The notes under the pieces were generated by a model that saw nothing but the letters and a program-made list of their open reading frames with translations, made no database searches and was not told the origin of the DNA. From Streptomyces daqingensis (lineage in GTDB: Bacteria; Actinomycetota; Actinomycetes; Streptomycetales; Streptomycetaceae): a DNA stretch of 64,000 nucleotides. The stretch is taken from NCBI RefSeq assembly GCF_014645895.1, contig NZ_BMMP01000011.1, positions 207,473-271,472 on the forward strand, given 5' to 3'. The position numbers and the translations under genes are program-made. This document shows positions 35,643-44,527 of the stretch, in pieces (the stretch's first letter is position 1; each line of letters begins with the position of its first letter).

Positions 35643-35672
35643 TTCACAGCGGTCCCACAACTCCGCTACCGT
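35643..35672 (+). promoter_or_regulatory. Promoter of the ydaO/NlpC transcript
   Basis: TTCACA (one mismatch to TTGACA), 18-base spacer, TACCGT. It would start transcription about 50 bases before the riboswitch core. Confidence 0.45.
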
Positions 35673-35727
35673 GCCGTGCCGGACGGCTCGCACCGCTCGC
35701 CGGCGAAAGCGCCGGCACGGGCCGTCC

Positions 35728-35895
35728 CCGCCGAGTCCGGCCGGCTTCACGCCGGAGCCGGGGACCCACCGCGTAGGCGCAGGGCCGCGTACGCACCAGG
35801 GGTGAATCGGGACGTACGCGCCGCCGGAAAGCGGGCGCACACCCCGTAGGGCAGCCTTCCGAACGCCCGAACCCGTCAGCTAACCCGGTAGGCGG
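35728..35895 (+). promoter_or_regulatory. ydaO-yuaA (cyclic di-AMP) riboswitch
   Basis: The element begins CCGCCGAGTCCGG and ends CTAACCCGGTAGGCGG, so CCGCC (35728-35732) pairs with GGCGG (35891-35895) as the closing stem. Conserved pieces occur in order: GCCGGAGCCGGGGACCCA, GGGGTGAATC, and CCGAACCCGTCAGCTAACC. In Streptomyces this class precedes wall-hydrolase genes and represses them when c-di-AMP is high. The NlpC/P60 ribosome site follows eight bases later. Confidence 0.9.
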
Positions 35896-35917
35896 CACAC
35901 GGAAGGAGTTGCCGGCC

Positions 35918-37003
35918 TTGGCGTCCCATCGCAAGCCGCGCACACGGATACGTCACTCCGCCGCGACGAAGCGCGGAGCGCTCGGCGTCACCACCGCCGC
36001 GCTCGCCGCCGTCTCGCTCCTCACCCAGAGCGCGCAGGCGGCCCCGGACGACGGCAAACCGTCGCTCTCGGAAGTCAAGGAGAAAGTCGACAAGCTCTAC
36101 CAGCAGGCGGAGAGCTCGACGCAGAAGTACAACGCGGCCAAGGAGAGGACGGACGCCCAGCGGGCCAAGGCGGACAAGTCCCTCGACGAGGCCGCCGAGC
36201 GGACCGCGGAGCTGAACGAGGCGCGGCGCACGCTCGGCAACTACGCCACCGCGCAGTATCGTTCCGGCGGCATGTCCGAGACGGCGACGCTGCTCCTCAC
36301 CGAGGACCCTCAGCAGTTCTTCCAGCAGTCCCACGTCCTGGACCGGATGTCGGGCCGCCAGAAGGAAGCGGTCTCCGACTTCGAGAAGCAGCAGAGGGCG
36401 GCGGACCGCGAACGCAAGGCCGCCACGAAGGAACTCTCCTCGCTCACTTCCGCGCAGAAGGAGCTGAAGAAGAACAAGCAGGAGGTCCAGGCGAAGCTCG
36501 CCGAGGCCCGCGAACTGCTGTCGGAGCTGACCGCCGAGCAGAAGGCCCGGATGGCCGCGGCGGAGAAGAAGAAGCAGGAGGCCGCCCGCAAGGCCGCCGA
36601 ACGCGCGGAGGCGGAGCGCGAGAAGGGCTCCGGCGGCAGCCCGGGGTCGAACGCCTCCCAGGCGGAGAAGGTCATCGGCTTCGCGAAGAAGCAGCTGGGC
36701 AAGCCGTACGTCTGGGGAGCGACCGGGCCGAGTTCGTTCGACTGCTCGGGACTGACCGTGGGGGCCTGGAAGGCCGCGGGCGTCTCGCTGCCCCGTACGA
36801 CCTGGGACCAGGTCGAGGTGGGCACCAAGGTCTCCAAGTCCCAGATGAAGCCCGGGGACTTGATCTTCTTCTACGACGACATCAGCCACGTGGGCATCTA
36901 CGTGGGCAACGGCCAGATGATCCACGCTCCGAAGCCCGGCGCCGAGGTGCGGTACGAGTCGATCGACACGATGCCGTTCCACTCGGCCAACCGCCCCGGC
37001 TGA
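35918..37003 (+). CDS. Secreted NlpC/P60 peptidoglycan hydrolase
   Basis: 361 residues from a TTG at 35918 with AAGGAG nine bases upstream. A signal peptide (charged head RKPRTRIRH, hydrophobic GVTTAALAAVSLLT) ends near AQAA. Residues 45-235 form a long coiled coil rich in K, E, A. The C-terminal NlpC/P60 domain has catalytic C276 (FDCSGLT), H324 (SHVGIYVG) and the later histidine in MIHAPKPG. These enzymes cut the D-gamma-Glu to diaminopimelate bond of stem peptides. It is under the c-di-AMP riboswitch just upstream. Confidence 0.95.
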   Translation: MASHRKPRTRIRHSAATKRGALGVTTAALAAVSLLTQSAQAAPDDGKPSLSEVKEKVDKLYQQAESSTQKYNAAKERTDAQRAKADKSLDEAAERTAELNEARRTLGNYATAQYRSGGMSETATLLLTEDPQQFFQQSHVLDRMSGRQKEAVSDFEKQQRAADRERKAATKELSSLTSAQKELKKNKQEVQAKLAEARELLSELTAEQKARMAAAEKKKQEAARKAAERAEAEREKGSGGSPGSNASQAEKVIGFAKKQLGKPYVWGATGPSSFDCSGLTVGAWKAAGVSLPRTTWDQVEVGTKVSKSQMKPGDLIFFYDDISHVGIYVGNGQMIHAPKPGAEVRYESIDTMPFHSANRPG

Positions 37004-37060
37004 AGCGGAACCGGGGCGCCGGAGCCGGGGCAGGACCGGCTGGCGGCAGACTGAAGTGGC

Positions 37061-37093
37061 GCGCGGCGGGCGCGTGTCGAGCGCCCGCCGCGC
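37061..37093. terminator. Terminator after the NlpC/P60 gene
   Basis: Perfect 13-bp stem GCGCGGCGGGCGC (37061-37073) with 37081-37093, 7-base loop, between convergent genes. Confidence 0.9.
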
Positions 37094-37175
37094 ACCGCAG
37101 CACGTTCAGCCGGCCGCGGTCCTGGCCCGTGCGGCCGGCCCCGCCTCAGGCGCACGACGCCTCCGGTCCGGCGCC

Positions 37176-37529
37176 TCATGTCCACAGCACCGCGATGAAG
37201 ATGTTCGCCGTCGTCAGGGCGCCCACCGTGCCGAACAGCGGGGTGGCGACCTTCTCCTCGTCCCGTTTGACGTAGACCAGCCCGAGGATCACGACGAGCA
37301 GCGCCAGCTTCACACCGATCTTGACGTGGTCGACCGGATCGTCCGCCGCCTGGTTGAGGCCGACCAGCGCCATACCGGTCACCAGCATGGTGAACGCTCC
37401 GTGCAGCATCCCGGGGACGAAGCGCGCCCCGCCCGTGCGCATCGCCTTCATCTGGAAGAAGAAGCCGCCCAGCAGCGCGGCGATGCCGATGATGTGCAGC
37501 CCGACGAAGACGTTGATGAGTATGCCCAT
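37176..37529 (-). CDS. Small integral membrane protein
   Basis: 117 residues from the ATG at 37529. Four hydrophobic helices fill nearly the whole protein (ILINVFVGLHIIGIAALLGGF, MLHGAFTMLVTGMALVGL, VKIGVKLALLVVILGLVYV, LTTANIFIAVLW). A histidine in the first helix and a lysine-rich loop (KRDEEK) are the only polar marks. No family with a known role was recognised. It is convergent with the NlpC/P60 gene. Confidence 0.8.
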   Translation of the reverse strand: MGILINVFVGLHIIGIAALLGGFFFQMKAMRTGGARFVPGMLHGAFTMLVTGMALVGLNQAADDPVDHVKIGVKLALLVVILGLVYVKRDEEKVATPLFGTVGALTTANIFIAVLWT

Positions 37530-37603
37530 GCCGGGAGCGTAGCCAAGTTCCCCGCCCGGCAGACGTGCGGCCCGGAATCCCCGCCGCCTCGCCGTCCGGA
37601 GGA

Positions 37604-37632
37604 CCAACTCCACTGTTGCGCCGTGGAGTTGG
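37604..37632. promoter_or_regulatory. Dyad in the 37530-38076 spacer
   Basis: CCAACTCCAC and GTGGAGTTGG form a perfect 10-bp inverted repeat with a 9-base spacer, 75 bases upstream of the small membrane protein gene. It may be an operator or a weak hairpin. Nothing else stands out in this 547-base spacer. Confidence 0.35.
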
Positions 37633-38076
37633 GCACGGGGTGGAGGGCTGGTCCCCGTCTTCGCCTTCCCCTGTATTCGTCCGGGCGTGGGACGAGGCCC
37701 GCGGATCACGTACGGAGTCCGGGCCGAGCCGGTGGAATTCGACGGCGGACCTCATGATCATTTACGTTCTCCCCGCACACGGAGTCCCTCCGCGGCAAAG
37801 CCGGCCGGGCCGCCGCCGCGGCCAGGCCGCTTCCCCGCGCCTTCTCCCTCGGCAACTCCCCTCCCGCGTACCGGGATCCGGGAGATCGGCCAACCCCCCG
37901 GTGGCCATCCTGTGCCGGGCGGGGGGAGATGCCGTGAGGGCTCCGGACGGCCCGGCGTCCACACCTGCGGCGACCTCACACGGACGGGCTACGAAGCCTC
38001 CCCTGCCGCGTGAACAAGCCCCGCCGTAGGGCACAATGCGCCTTTCACGAACGGTGTTTGAGAGGCGGGGTGCACA

Positions 38077-39417
38077 GTGGCCGTGGACACGGCACGGGAC
38101 GGCACGACAGGCAGCGGCAGCACGAGCGGTGAGACCGTCTCCATGCGCAAGTCCACGTCCGCCGAGGCTCCCTCCGGCAAGCACTCCACCCGCTGCACGT
38201 GCGGCGACTGCCCGCACGGTGCGCGCGAGGGCCACCGGCACGCGCTCTCCGGCTTCCGGCAGCGGCGCGACGAACTCGCCGCCGGCGAAGGGCTTCCCGC
38301 CGCGCTCGCCCACTCCCCCGGCGCCTCACGCCAGTGGGTCTCCGACGAGTTGACGCGCGCCGCCCGTACGGTCGCCGAACGCAGTCGCGAAGAGGGCGCC
38401 GTACGTCTGGCCGCACTGTGGCGCCACACCGTCGTCGCCGTGTGGGGGGCCGTACTGGCCCTGCTGCTCGGGCAGTTGCTCACCGCGATCGCCGTGGGCT
38501 GGTCCGCGGCGCGTACGGCCTCGCTCGTCGCCGCGTTCGTCTGCGCCGGGCTGCTCTCCGGCGCCGCCTACCTGCACCGGGCACGCGGCGGGGCGCTCGC
38601 GCCGCTCATCGGCGAGGACAACCGTCTCTCCACCTCGCGGACGGTCGCAGCCGCCTGGATCTTCTTCGCCGTGTACGACGTCCTCGTGCTCGCGCTCGAA
38701 CTCGCGGGGCGCTCCGGGCAGGCCGAGCGCCGGGAGCTGCTGGCAGGCCTCGAACTCTCCCAGGGTGCCGGGCTGCTGACCGTGCTGGCGCTGAGCTGTG
38801 CCATAGCTGTATTCGTCCGCCGGACCGTCGCCGTGCGCGTCCAGCACCAGCGGCTGCAGAAGGTGCGCGCCGACCGCCCCCGCGCCTCGGACCTGCTGAC
38901 CGACGACGCGGGCCGCGGCTCGTTCTGCGACGTGCAGTTCGTGCTCATCAGCGGCGTCGCGGTGATCTTCGCGGCGGTACGGCTGGCGCGTCAGCCCGAC
39001 CAGCTGCCGGACCTGCCCTGGAGCCTGGCCGTTCTCGTCGTGGTCTCCGCCGCCACCTACCTCGCGGGCAAGTACGCCGAGGGCGGCCGTCCCGTGGTGC
39101 TTTCGGTGGTGCGGGCCCGCGAGATCGGCGACCTGCACGCCCCAATCCGCACCGGCGACGACATCGAGATCCGCGGAGCCGGCTTCGTGCCCCCGGGCTC
39201 GGACGAGCCCGACCGGCTGGCCCGGATGGTGGTCCGCGTGGGCGCCGTCCACGTCCCGGTGCCGCTCATCCCGGTCGGCGGCGGGTTCGCCAACCCCACC
39301 GACTCGACTCTGACCGTCCCGGTCCCCGTGGAGGTCGAGCCCGGGAAGGTCGAGGTCCAGGTCGTCACCGCCGCCGGAGTCGAGACCAACCGCTACCCCA
39401 TCGACGTCGCCGACTGA
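38077..39417 (+). CDS. Membrane protein with C-terminal IPT/TIG-like domain
   Basis: 446 residues from a GTG at 38077. A hydrophilic head has a short cysteine cluster (TRCTCGDCPHG). Six hydrophobic helices lie between residues 115 and 350 (VVAVWGAVLALLLGQLLTAI, SLVAAFVCAGLLSGAAYL, AWIFFAVYDVLVLALEL, LLTVLALSCAIAVFV, FVLISGVAVIFAAVRL, SLAVLVVVSAATYLAG). The C-terminal 80 residues (DDIEIRGAGFVPPGSD, MVVRVGAVHVPVPL, TVPVPVEVEPGKVEVQV) look like an immunoglobulin-like IPT/TIG fold. The role is unknown. Confidence 0.8.
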   Translation: MAVDTARDGTTGSGSTSGETVSMRKSTSAEAPSGKHSTRCTCGDCPHGAREGHRHALSGFRQRRDELAAGEGLPAALAHSPGASRQWVSDELTRAARTVAERSREEGAVRLAALWRHTVVAVWGAVLALLLGQLLTAIAVGWSAARTASLVAAFVCAGLLSGAAYLHRARGGALAPLIGEDNRLSTSRTVAAAWIFFAVYDVLVLALELAGRSGQAERRELLAGLELSQGAGLLTVLALSCAIAVFVRRTVAVRVQHQRLQKVRADRPRASDLLTDDAGRGSFCDVQFVLISGVAVIFAAVRLARQPDQLPDLPWSLAVLVVVSAATYLAGKYAEGGRPVVLSVVRAREIGDLHAPIRTGDDIEIRGAGFVPPGSDEPDRLARMVVRVGAVHVPVPLIPVGGGFANPTDSTLTVPVPVEVEPGKVEVQVVTAAGVETNRYPIDVAD

Positions 39418-39426
39418 CGCGCTCCC

Positions 39427-39468
39427 GCGTAGGGGACCGGAACAACCGGCTGCGCGTAGGGGACCGGA
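39427..39468. repeat. Pair of 15-bp direct repeats
   Basis: GCGTAGGGGACCGGA occurs at 39427-39441 and 39454-39468, a 27-base period, just after the stop of the IPT-like protein gene. Function not evident. Confidence 0.7.
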
Positions 39469-39676
39469 GCTGCGGGCCGGTTGGTCCGCTCTGTCGCGAA
39501 TCACCGGGCCCGGAACCGCGTCCGGAACCCCGGTTGTGCTCCTGACCGTGCATAACGGGTGTGCGAGAGACCTCGGCCGCGTAGCGTGTCCACTCCTGCC
39601 CGGCCGAACAGGCTTGCGGCAGAGGCAGTGGAGTAGCTGCGAGAGCGGCAGCACCTGACGGAGGCGGGGACGCGAG

Positions 39677-40216
39677 ATGGCTCTGACGGACAGCACACCC
39701 GGCAGCCACGACGTTGCGGTCAGCGGACCGCCCGGCAGCCTGAGGGCCAGAGCGTCGAAGTACGCGCTGCTCCCCCTCCGCCTCTTCCTCGCCGGCACCT
39801 TCATCTACGCCGGACTGGACAAGATCCTCGACCCGGCCTTCCTCGCCTCCAGCGGCCCCGGTTCGATGGCGGAGACCCTCGAGTCCGCACGCTCGTCCGC
39901 AGCGATCCCCGCACTGATCGACCTCGCCCAGAACGACCCCCGCGCCTTCGGCATAGCCATGGCGGCCGGTGAACTCGCCGTGGGCCTCGGCACGCTGGTC
40001 GGTCTGTGGACGCGCCTCGCCGCGTTCGGCGGCATGCTGATCTCGCTGAGCCTGTGGCTGACGGTCAGCTGGGCGAGCGACCCGTACTACTTCGGCAACG
40101 ACCTGCCGTACATGATGGCCTGGACCCCGCTCATCTTCGCCGGGGCACCGCAGTTCTCGCTCGACATGGCGATCTCCCGCAAGCGGCGGCGCAGGGGCAG
40201 GCACATCTTCGGATAG
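39677..40216 (+). CDS. DoxX family membrane protein
   Basis: 179 residues from the ATG at 39677. Four hydrophobic helices with the DoxX pattern: LLPLRLFLAGTFIYAGLDKI, a loop, FGIAMAAGELAVGLGTLVGLW, and AAFGGMLISLSLWLTVSWA, ending with a basic tail (SRKRRRRGR). DoxX proteins are small membrane proteins linked in some actinobacteria to redox and thiol stress; the partner here is unknown. It is convergent with the gene at 40275. Confidence 0.85.
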   Translation: MALTDSTPGSHDVAVSGPPGSLRARASKYALLPLRLFLAGTFIYAGLDKILDPAFLASSGPGSMAETLESARSSAAIPALIDLAQNDPRAFGIAMAAGELAVGLGTLVGLWTRLAAFGGMLISLSLWLTVSWASDPYYFGNDLPYMMAWTPLIFAGAPQFSLDMAISRKRRRRGRHIFG

Positions 40217-40274
40217 CGGGGCGGGCGGGTAGCGCCGGGCCTGTAACCGCCCGGCCGAGCCCGCTCGTGCCGGA

Positions 40275-40613
40275 TCAGCCGGTGCCGCCGCCTCCGCTCC
40301 CCTCTCCGTCCGCGGACCGCGCGTACCCGGCCCGCAGATCATCGACGGGCATCGCGCCCAGCGCCCGGCCGTCCGCAGGCTCCTCTCCCAACTCCAGCGG
40401 CGACCGGGCGCGCTTCCTGCGCAGGTGACGTCGGACGGCGAACGTCGTCCACGCCGTGAACGCCGCGAGCGTCAGTGCGACGGGCATCGCCGCCAGCCGG
40501 GCCCACAGGGGCGCCTCCCACTCGCCGACGGCGTCCAGTCCGAACATCGCGGCACCCGCGATCAGCAGAAGTCCCAGCAGCAGTCGGGCGGGTTCGAAGC
40601 GGTGCCGGTTCAC
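40275..40613 (-). CDS. Small two-helix membrane protein
   Basis: 112 residues; the ATG at 40613 overlaps the stop of the PspC gene (ATGA), so the two are coupled. Two helices (LLLGLLLIAGAAMFGLDAV, LAAMPVALTLAAFTAWTTF) and a basic RRHLRRKR stop-transfer precede a cytoplasmic G/E-rich tail. It probably works with the PspC protein; family not recognised. Confidence 0.75.
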   Translation of the reverse strand: MNRHRFEPARLLLGLLLIAGAAMFGLDAVGEWEAPLWARLAAMPVALTLAAFTAWTTFAVRRHLRRKRARSPLELGEEPADGRALGAMPVDDLRAGYARSADGEGSGGGGTG

Positions 40614-42076
40614 CGGGCCTCCTCGGCAGCCGGCTGCGGGGCTCTCCCGCCGCGCTCCGTGAACGCCTCTCCGTCGGCGGGTCCTCCGGAGGGCAGCGCA
40701 CGCACGATCTCCAGCCGACCCGCCTCCGTCTCCACCGACAGCTCCAGCGTGCCCGCGGGTCTGCCGCGGCCCTCCGGCGTGAGCTCCACCCGCTGCTGCC
40801 TGTCGAAGCCGCTGAGCCCGCGAACCACGCTGCCCCCGCCGGGGTCGCTCTCGCTGTACTCGCGGACCTCCCCGACACCGATCCGGGCATCCAGCGCGAC
40901 GGTCACGTCCTCCGGAACGACCACCTTCAGGGTTCCGACGCCGAGCCGCGCGCTCGTCTCCACGGCCTTCCGGCCCTCACCGAACCGCACGCCGCGCAGG
41001 TCGAGTTCGCCCATGCCCGCGTCCAGGCGGTACGCGTTCCTGACGTCCGCTGCGGACGCGGGGGTCCACACGACGTTGCGCCAGTCCGTGCCGATGCTCT
41101 TCGGGATCAGGGAAGCCCCCGTCAGCAGCACGGCCGTGACGACCACCATGAAGACGGTGCCGAAGCCGACCCGTCCCGCGAAGGCGCTGCCCACCAGCCC
41201 CAGCCCGTAGACGGCGAGAGCGCAGGCGAGCCCGACGGTCAGGCTGGTGCCGAGCGGGCGCGATTCCCAGCCCGCGAAGGTGCCGACCGCTCCGGCAGCG
41301 GAAGCCAGCATCGCGATCAGGCCGCCGAGCGGCCGCCCGCGGCGCTCGCCCCGCCACCGCACCGCCGCGCCCTTCAGCCCCCGGGGAGGACCGGGCGCCC
41401 CCTCGTCGGCCGGGCCCCACAGATAGCCGGAGTCCCCTGAGCCGTCCTTCGTCAGCGGCTCCCGCCACCACGACGGCGTGCCCGGCACGGGCGGCGCCTG
41501 CGCTTCGGGGGGAGCGTCGGCGACGGCGTGCGCCGTCGCCGGGTCGACCGGCGCGCCGACGGCCTCTGCGGCCTCCACCTCACGGCGGTGCTTCGACCAG
41601 TGCGCGGCGCCGAAGACCGCTCCGACGATGAGCAGCGAGAAGGGGGTGCTGCTGCTGCCGAGCGAGGCGAGGAAGAGCCCGCACCCGACGAGCGCGACGA
41701 GGATGGCGGAGAGCGTCGTCCCCTCCACACGCCCCGACAGCAGCCAGCGGGCCTCGTTCTGCTGCTCGCCCTCGGCGGGGATGAGCAGCCAGGCGAAGCC
41801 GTAGAAGATCAGGCCCAGCCCGCCGACGACGGAGAGGACGGCCAGCGGAACGCGGAAGACGACGGGGTCCAGGTCGAAGTAGCGGCCCAGCCCCGCGCAC
41901 ACGCCCCCGGCCACCTTGGGGCGCCTGCTCCGGGTGAGCCTGCGCTCGGGGTGCCCCGGAGGCTCGGGCTGCCGCGTCCCGGACCCCGCATCCGCACCCT
42001 GCGGCGGCGGCTGCCGCCGGGACTGCTGGTGTGGCTGCTGCTCAGGCTGCGACGAAGCGTGCTCGTCCTCGGTCAT
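40610..42076 (-). CDS. PspC domain membrane protein
   Basis: 488 residues from the ATG at 42076 (MTEDEHAS); an ATG nine bases earlier is possible. A Q/P-rich head is followed by a PspC domain (LTRSRRPKVAGGVCAGLGRYFDLD..., cut here, then FYGFAWLLIPAEG). About six more helices follow, and the C-terminal third is a beta-rich LiaF-like domain (LDLRGVRFGEGRKAV, GVGTLKVVVPEDV). This layout occurs in envelope-stress sensors. The divergent histidine kinase also starts with a PspC domain, which suggests a shared signalling pathway. Confidence 0.88.
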   Translation of the reverse strand: MTEDEHASSQPEQQPHQQSRRQPPPQGADAGSGTRQPEPPGHPERRLTRSRRPKVAGGVCAGLGRYFDLDPVVFRVPLAVLSVVGGLGLIFYGFAWLLIPAEGEQQNEARWLLSGRVEGTTLSAILVALVGCGLFLASLGSSSTPFSLLIVGAVFGAAHWSKHRREVEAAEAVGAPVDPATAHAVADAPPEAQAPPVPGTPSWWREPLTKDGSGDSGYLWGPADEGAPGPPRGLKGAAVRWRGERRGRPLGGLIAMLASAAGAVGTFAGWESRPLGTSLTVGLACALAVYGLGLVGSAFAGRVGFGTVFMVVVTAVLLTGASLIPKSIGTDWRNVVWTPASAADVRNAYRLDAGMGELDLRGVRFGEGRKAVETSARLGVGTLKVVVPEDVTVALDARIGVGEVREYSESDPGGGSVVRGLSGFDRQQRVELTPEGRGRPAGTLELSVETEAGRLEIVRALPSGGPADGEAFTERGGRAPQPAAEEAR

Positions 42077-42188
42077 GCGCCCCATGGTGGCCTGTGCTCC
42101 GGCCCGGCACATCGGGGCCCGTCCCCCACGGGTCCCTGATTTCCGGCGGCATACGGGCTGGACGCGGGGGCACGGCGCGGCGCGGCCC

Positions 42189-42237
42189 GACCTGAGCGGG
42201 ACGGCCCGCCGCGGGACGACCTGAGCGAGACGGCCCG
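42189..42237. repeat. Direct repeats in the divergent PspC/kinase promoter region
   Basis: Two 20-base copies (42189-42208 and 42218-42237), both starting GACCTGAGCG and ending GACGGCCCG, differ at one position and are 29 bases apart. They could be sites for the response regulator encoded by the operon at 42318-44410. Confidence 0.6.
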
Positions 42238-42317
42238 ACCCGGGCCGCGAAGCCACAGGGTCGGATCAGGGAACAACCCTGATGACCCCCGCCCCTACCC
42301 CGTGTGACGATCGGGGC

Positions 42318-43685
42318 ATGACCCCCGCCTCGTCGACTGCGAGCGCAGCCCACGCGCCCGGCGGCAGACCCCCGCCCGCCGAGGACCAGGCCTCACCGCC
42401 CCCGCTCCGCAAGCTGTACCGCAGCTCCGAGGGCCGCATGCTCGGCGGCGTCGCTCGCGGACTCGCCGGCCACCTGGGGCTCCCGGTCTCGTGGGTGCGC
42501 GTCGTCTTCCTCGCGCTGTCCGTGACGCACGGGCTCGGCCTGCTGCTCTACGCGGGCTTCTGGTTCATCGTGCCGCTCGGCACGGGCGGCGTCGACGCCG
42601 AGCGCCGGGCCGCCGCGGACGCCGCGTCCCGGGCGGAGCGCGCACGGGGCCGGTCCCGGCTGCGCGTCCGCAAGCCCGACAAGGGTCAACTGCTCGCCGT
42701 AATGGTGCTGTTGGTGTGCCTGGCCGTGCTGGCGGACAACCTGCAGTTCGGCCGGATCAACACCTACGTGTGGCCGATCCTGCTGATCGGCCTCGGCGTC
42801 GTCCTGGTCTGGCGTCAGGCGGACGACGCACGCCGAGCCCACTGGGCCGCGGTCAGCCGCCGCCGGGGGCTCCTCCCGCTGGCGCGCAGCGCCGCCGGTG
42901 TCGTGCTCGTGGCCGCCGGGGTGAGCGGCATCGTCCTCGTCCAGGGTTCGGCCCGCCACCTCGGCCCCGTGCTGCAGGCCGCCCTGGCCGTCCTCGTGGG
43001 AGTGGCGCTGCTCGCGGGGCCGTATCTCGTACGGATGATGCAGGACCTCTCCGAGGAGCGCCTCATGCGCATCCGCGCGCAGGAGCGGGCCGAAGTGGCC
43101 GCGCACGTCCACGACTCCGTGCTGCACACCCTCACCCTCATCCAGCGCAACGCCGACGACGCCCGCGAAGTCGCCCGCCTCGCCCGCGCCCAGGAGCGCG
43201 AGCTGCGCAACTGGCTCTACCGGCCGCAGGGCGACGGCAAGGACGAGGGCGACAGGCCGAAGACCCTGGCCGAGGCCGTCAAGGCGGCGGCCGCCGAGGT
43301 GGAGGACCACCACGGCGTCCCCATCGAGGTCGTCTGCGTCGGCGACTGCCCCCTCGACGAGAAGCTGGAGGCCCAACTGCAGGCCGCACGCGAGGCGATG
43401 GTCAACGCCGCCAAGTACGGTGGAGGCCCCGCCCATGCCGCGGGCCAGGGGGGAGAGGGAGGGGCCGTTCAGGTCTTCGCGGAGGTGGAGGGCCGTACTG
43501 TCTTCGTGTCCGTACGTGACCGGGGCCCCGGCTTCGACCTCGATGCGGTGCCCGCCGACCGCATGGGCGTACGCGAGTCGGTCATCGGGCGCATGCAGCG
43601 GCACGGCGGTACGGCCCGGGTCCGCTCGTCGCCGGGCGAGGGGACAGAGGTGGAGCTCGAGATGGAGAGGGCGGCGGAATCGTGA
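42318..43685 (+). CDS. PspC-type sensor histidine kinase
   Basis: 455 residues from the ATG at 42318. An N-terminal PspC domain (LYRSSEGRMLGGVARGLAG, ending FWFIVPLG) and several helices form the membrane part. The kinase core belongs to the HisKA_3 type: histidine in VAAHVHDSVLHTL (about residue 262), N-box AREAMVNAAKYGG, and G-box VRDRGPGFD. Its stop overlaps the start of the response regulator gene (GTGA). The pair resembles LiaRS-like envelope-stress systems of Gram-positive bacteria; the signal is unknown. Confidence 0.92.
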   Translation: MTPASSTASAAHAPGGRPPPAEDQASPPPLRKLYRSSEGRMLGGVARGLAGHLGLPVSWVRVVFLALSVTHGLGLLLYAGFWFIVPLGTGGVDAERRAAADAASRAERARGRSRLRVRKPDKGQLLAVMVLLVCLAVLADNLQFGRINTYVWPILLIGLGVVLVWRQADDARRAHWAAVSRRRGLLPLARSAAGVVLVAAGVSGIVLVQGSARHLGPVLQAALAVLVGVALLAGPYLVRMMQDLSEERLMRIRAQERAEVAAHVHDSVLHTLTLIQRNADDAREVARLARAQERELRNWLYRPQGDGKDEGDRPKTLAEAVKAAAAEVEDHHGVPIEVVCVGDCPLDEKLEAQLQAAREAMVNAAKYGGGPAHAAGQGGEGGAVQVFAEVEGRTVFVSVRDRGPGFDLDAVPADRMGVRESVIGRMQRHGGTARVRSSPGEGTEVELEMERAAES

Positions 43686-44410
43686 CCGACGAGAGCGCAG
43701 GAACGCAGGACGGCCAGAGCTCCCAGGGAGCACCGGAGGGCGGTCCGGGACGCGAGGTCAGGGTCGTCCTCGTCGACGACCACCGCATGTTCCGCGCGGG
43801 AGTGCAGGCCGAGATCGGCCGCACGGAGACCACCGGTGTCCACGTCGTCGGCGAGGCCGGCGACGTCGATCAGGCCGTCACCGTCATCACCGCCACGCGT
43901 CCCGACGTCGTCCTGCTGGACGTCCACCTGCCGGGCGGGGGCGGCGTCGAGGTGCTGCGGCGCTGCTCGTCGCTGATGACGGGCGGCGAGTCCGCCGTGC
44001 GCTTCCTCGCCCTGTCCGTCTCCGACGCCGCCGAGGACGTCATCGGCGTCATCCGTGGGGGCGCCCGCGGCTACGTGACGAAGACGATCACCGGCGCCGA
44101 CCTCGTGGACGCCGTTTTCCGCGTCTCCGAGGGCGACGCGGTCTTCTCGCCACGCCTGGCGGGCTTCGTGCTGGACGCCTTCGCGTCCACCGACGCCCCG
44201 CCCGTCGACGAGGACCTGGACCGCCTCACCCAGCGCGAACGCGAGGTGCTGCGCCTGATCGCGCGCGGATACGCCTACAAGGAAGTCGCCAAGCAGCTCT
44301 ACATCTCGGTGAAGACCGTCGAGTCGCACGTCTCCGCGGTGCTGCGCAAGCTGCAGCTCTCGAACCGCCACGAGCTCACCCGCTGGGCGGCGGCCCGCCG
44401 GCTGGTGTGA
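43682..44410 (+). CDS. NarL/LuxR-family response regulator
   Basis: 242 residues from a GTG at 43682. The receiver domain has the acidic pair VDDH (D32, D33), phospho-acceptor D80 (VVLLDVHLPG) and the conserved lysine in GYVTKTITG. The C-terminal LuxR helix-turn-helix reads LTQREREVLRLIARGYAYKE and ISVKTVESHVSAVLRKLQ. It is coupled to the kinase gene by overlapping stop and start codons. Direct repeats at 42189-42237 are possible targets. Confidence 0.95.
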   Translation: MTDESAGTQDGQSSQGAPEGGPGREVRVVLVDDHRMFRAGVQAEIGRTETTGVHVVGEAGDVDQAVTVITATRPDVVLLDVHLPGGGGVEVLRRCSSLMTGGESAVRFLALSVSDAAEDVIGVIRGGARGYVTKTITGADLVDAVFRVSEGDAVFSPRLAGFVLDAFASTDAPPVDEDLDRLTQREREVLRLIARGYAYKEVAKQLYISVKTVESHVSAVLRKLQLSNRHELTRWAAARRLV

Positions 44411-44527
44411 CGTCCGGGGCGCGCCTCGCGCCGCCGGGGAGCCGCACCGGTACGCGGTCCTTTCGCTTCTGTGACGTCCGCGCCGGCGGCCCGCCACCGG
44501 CGCCCCGCCGCGCCTACCATCACGGGC

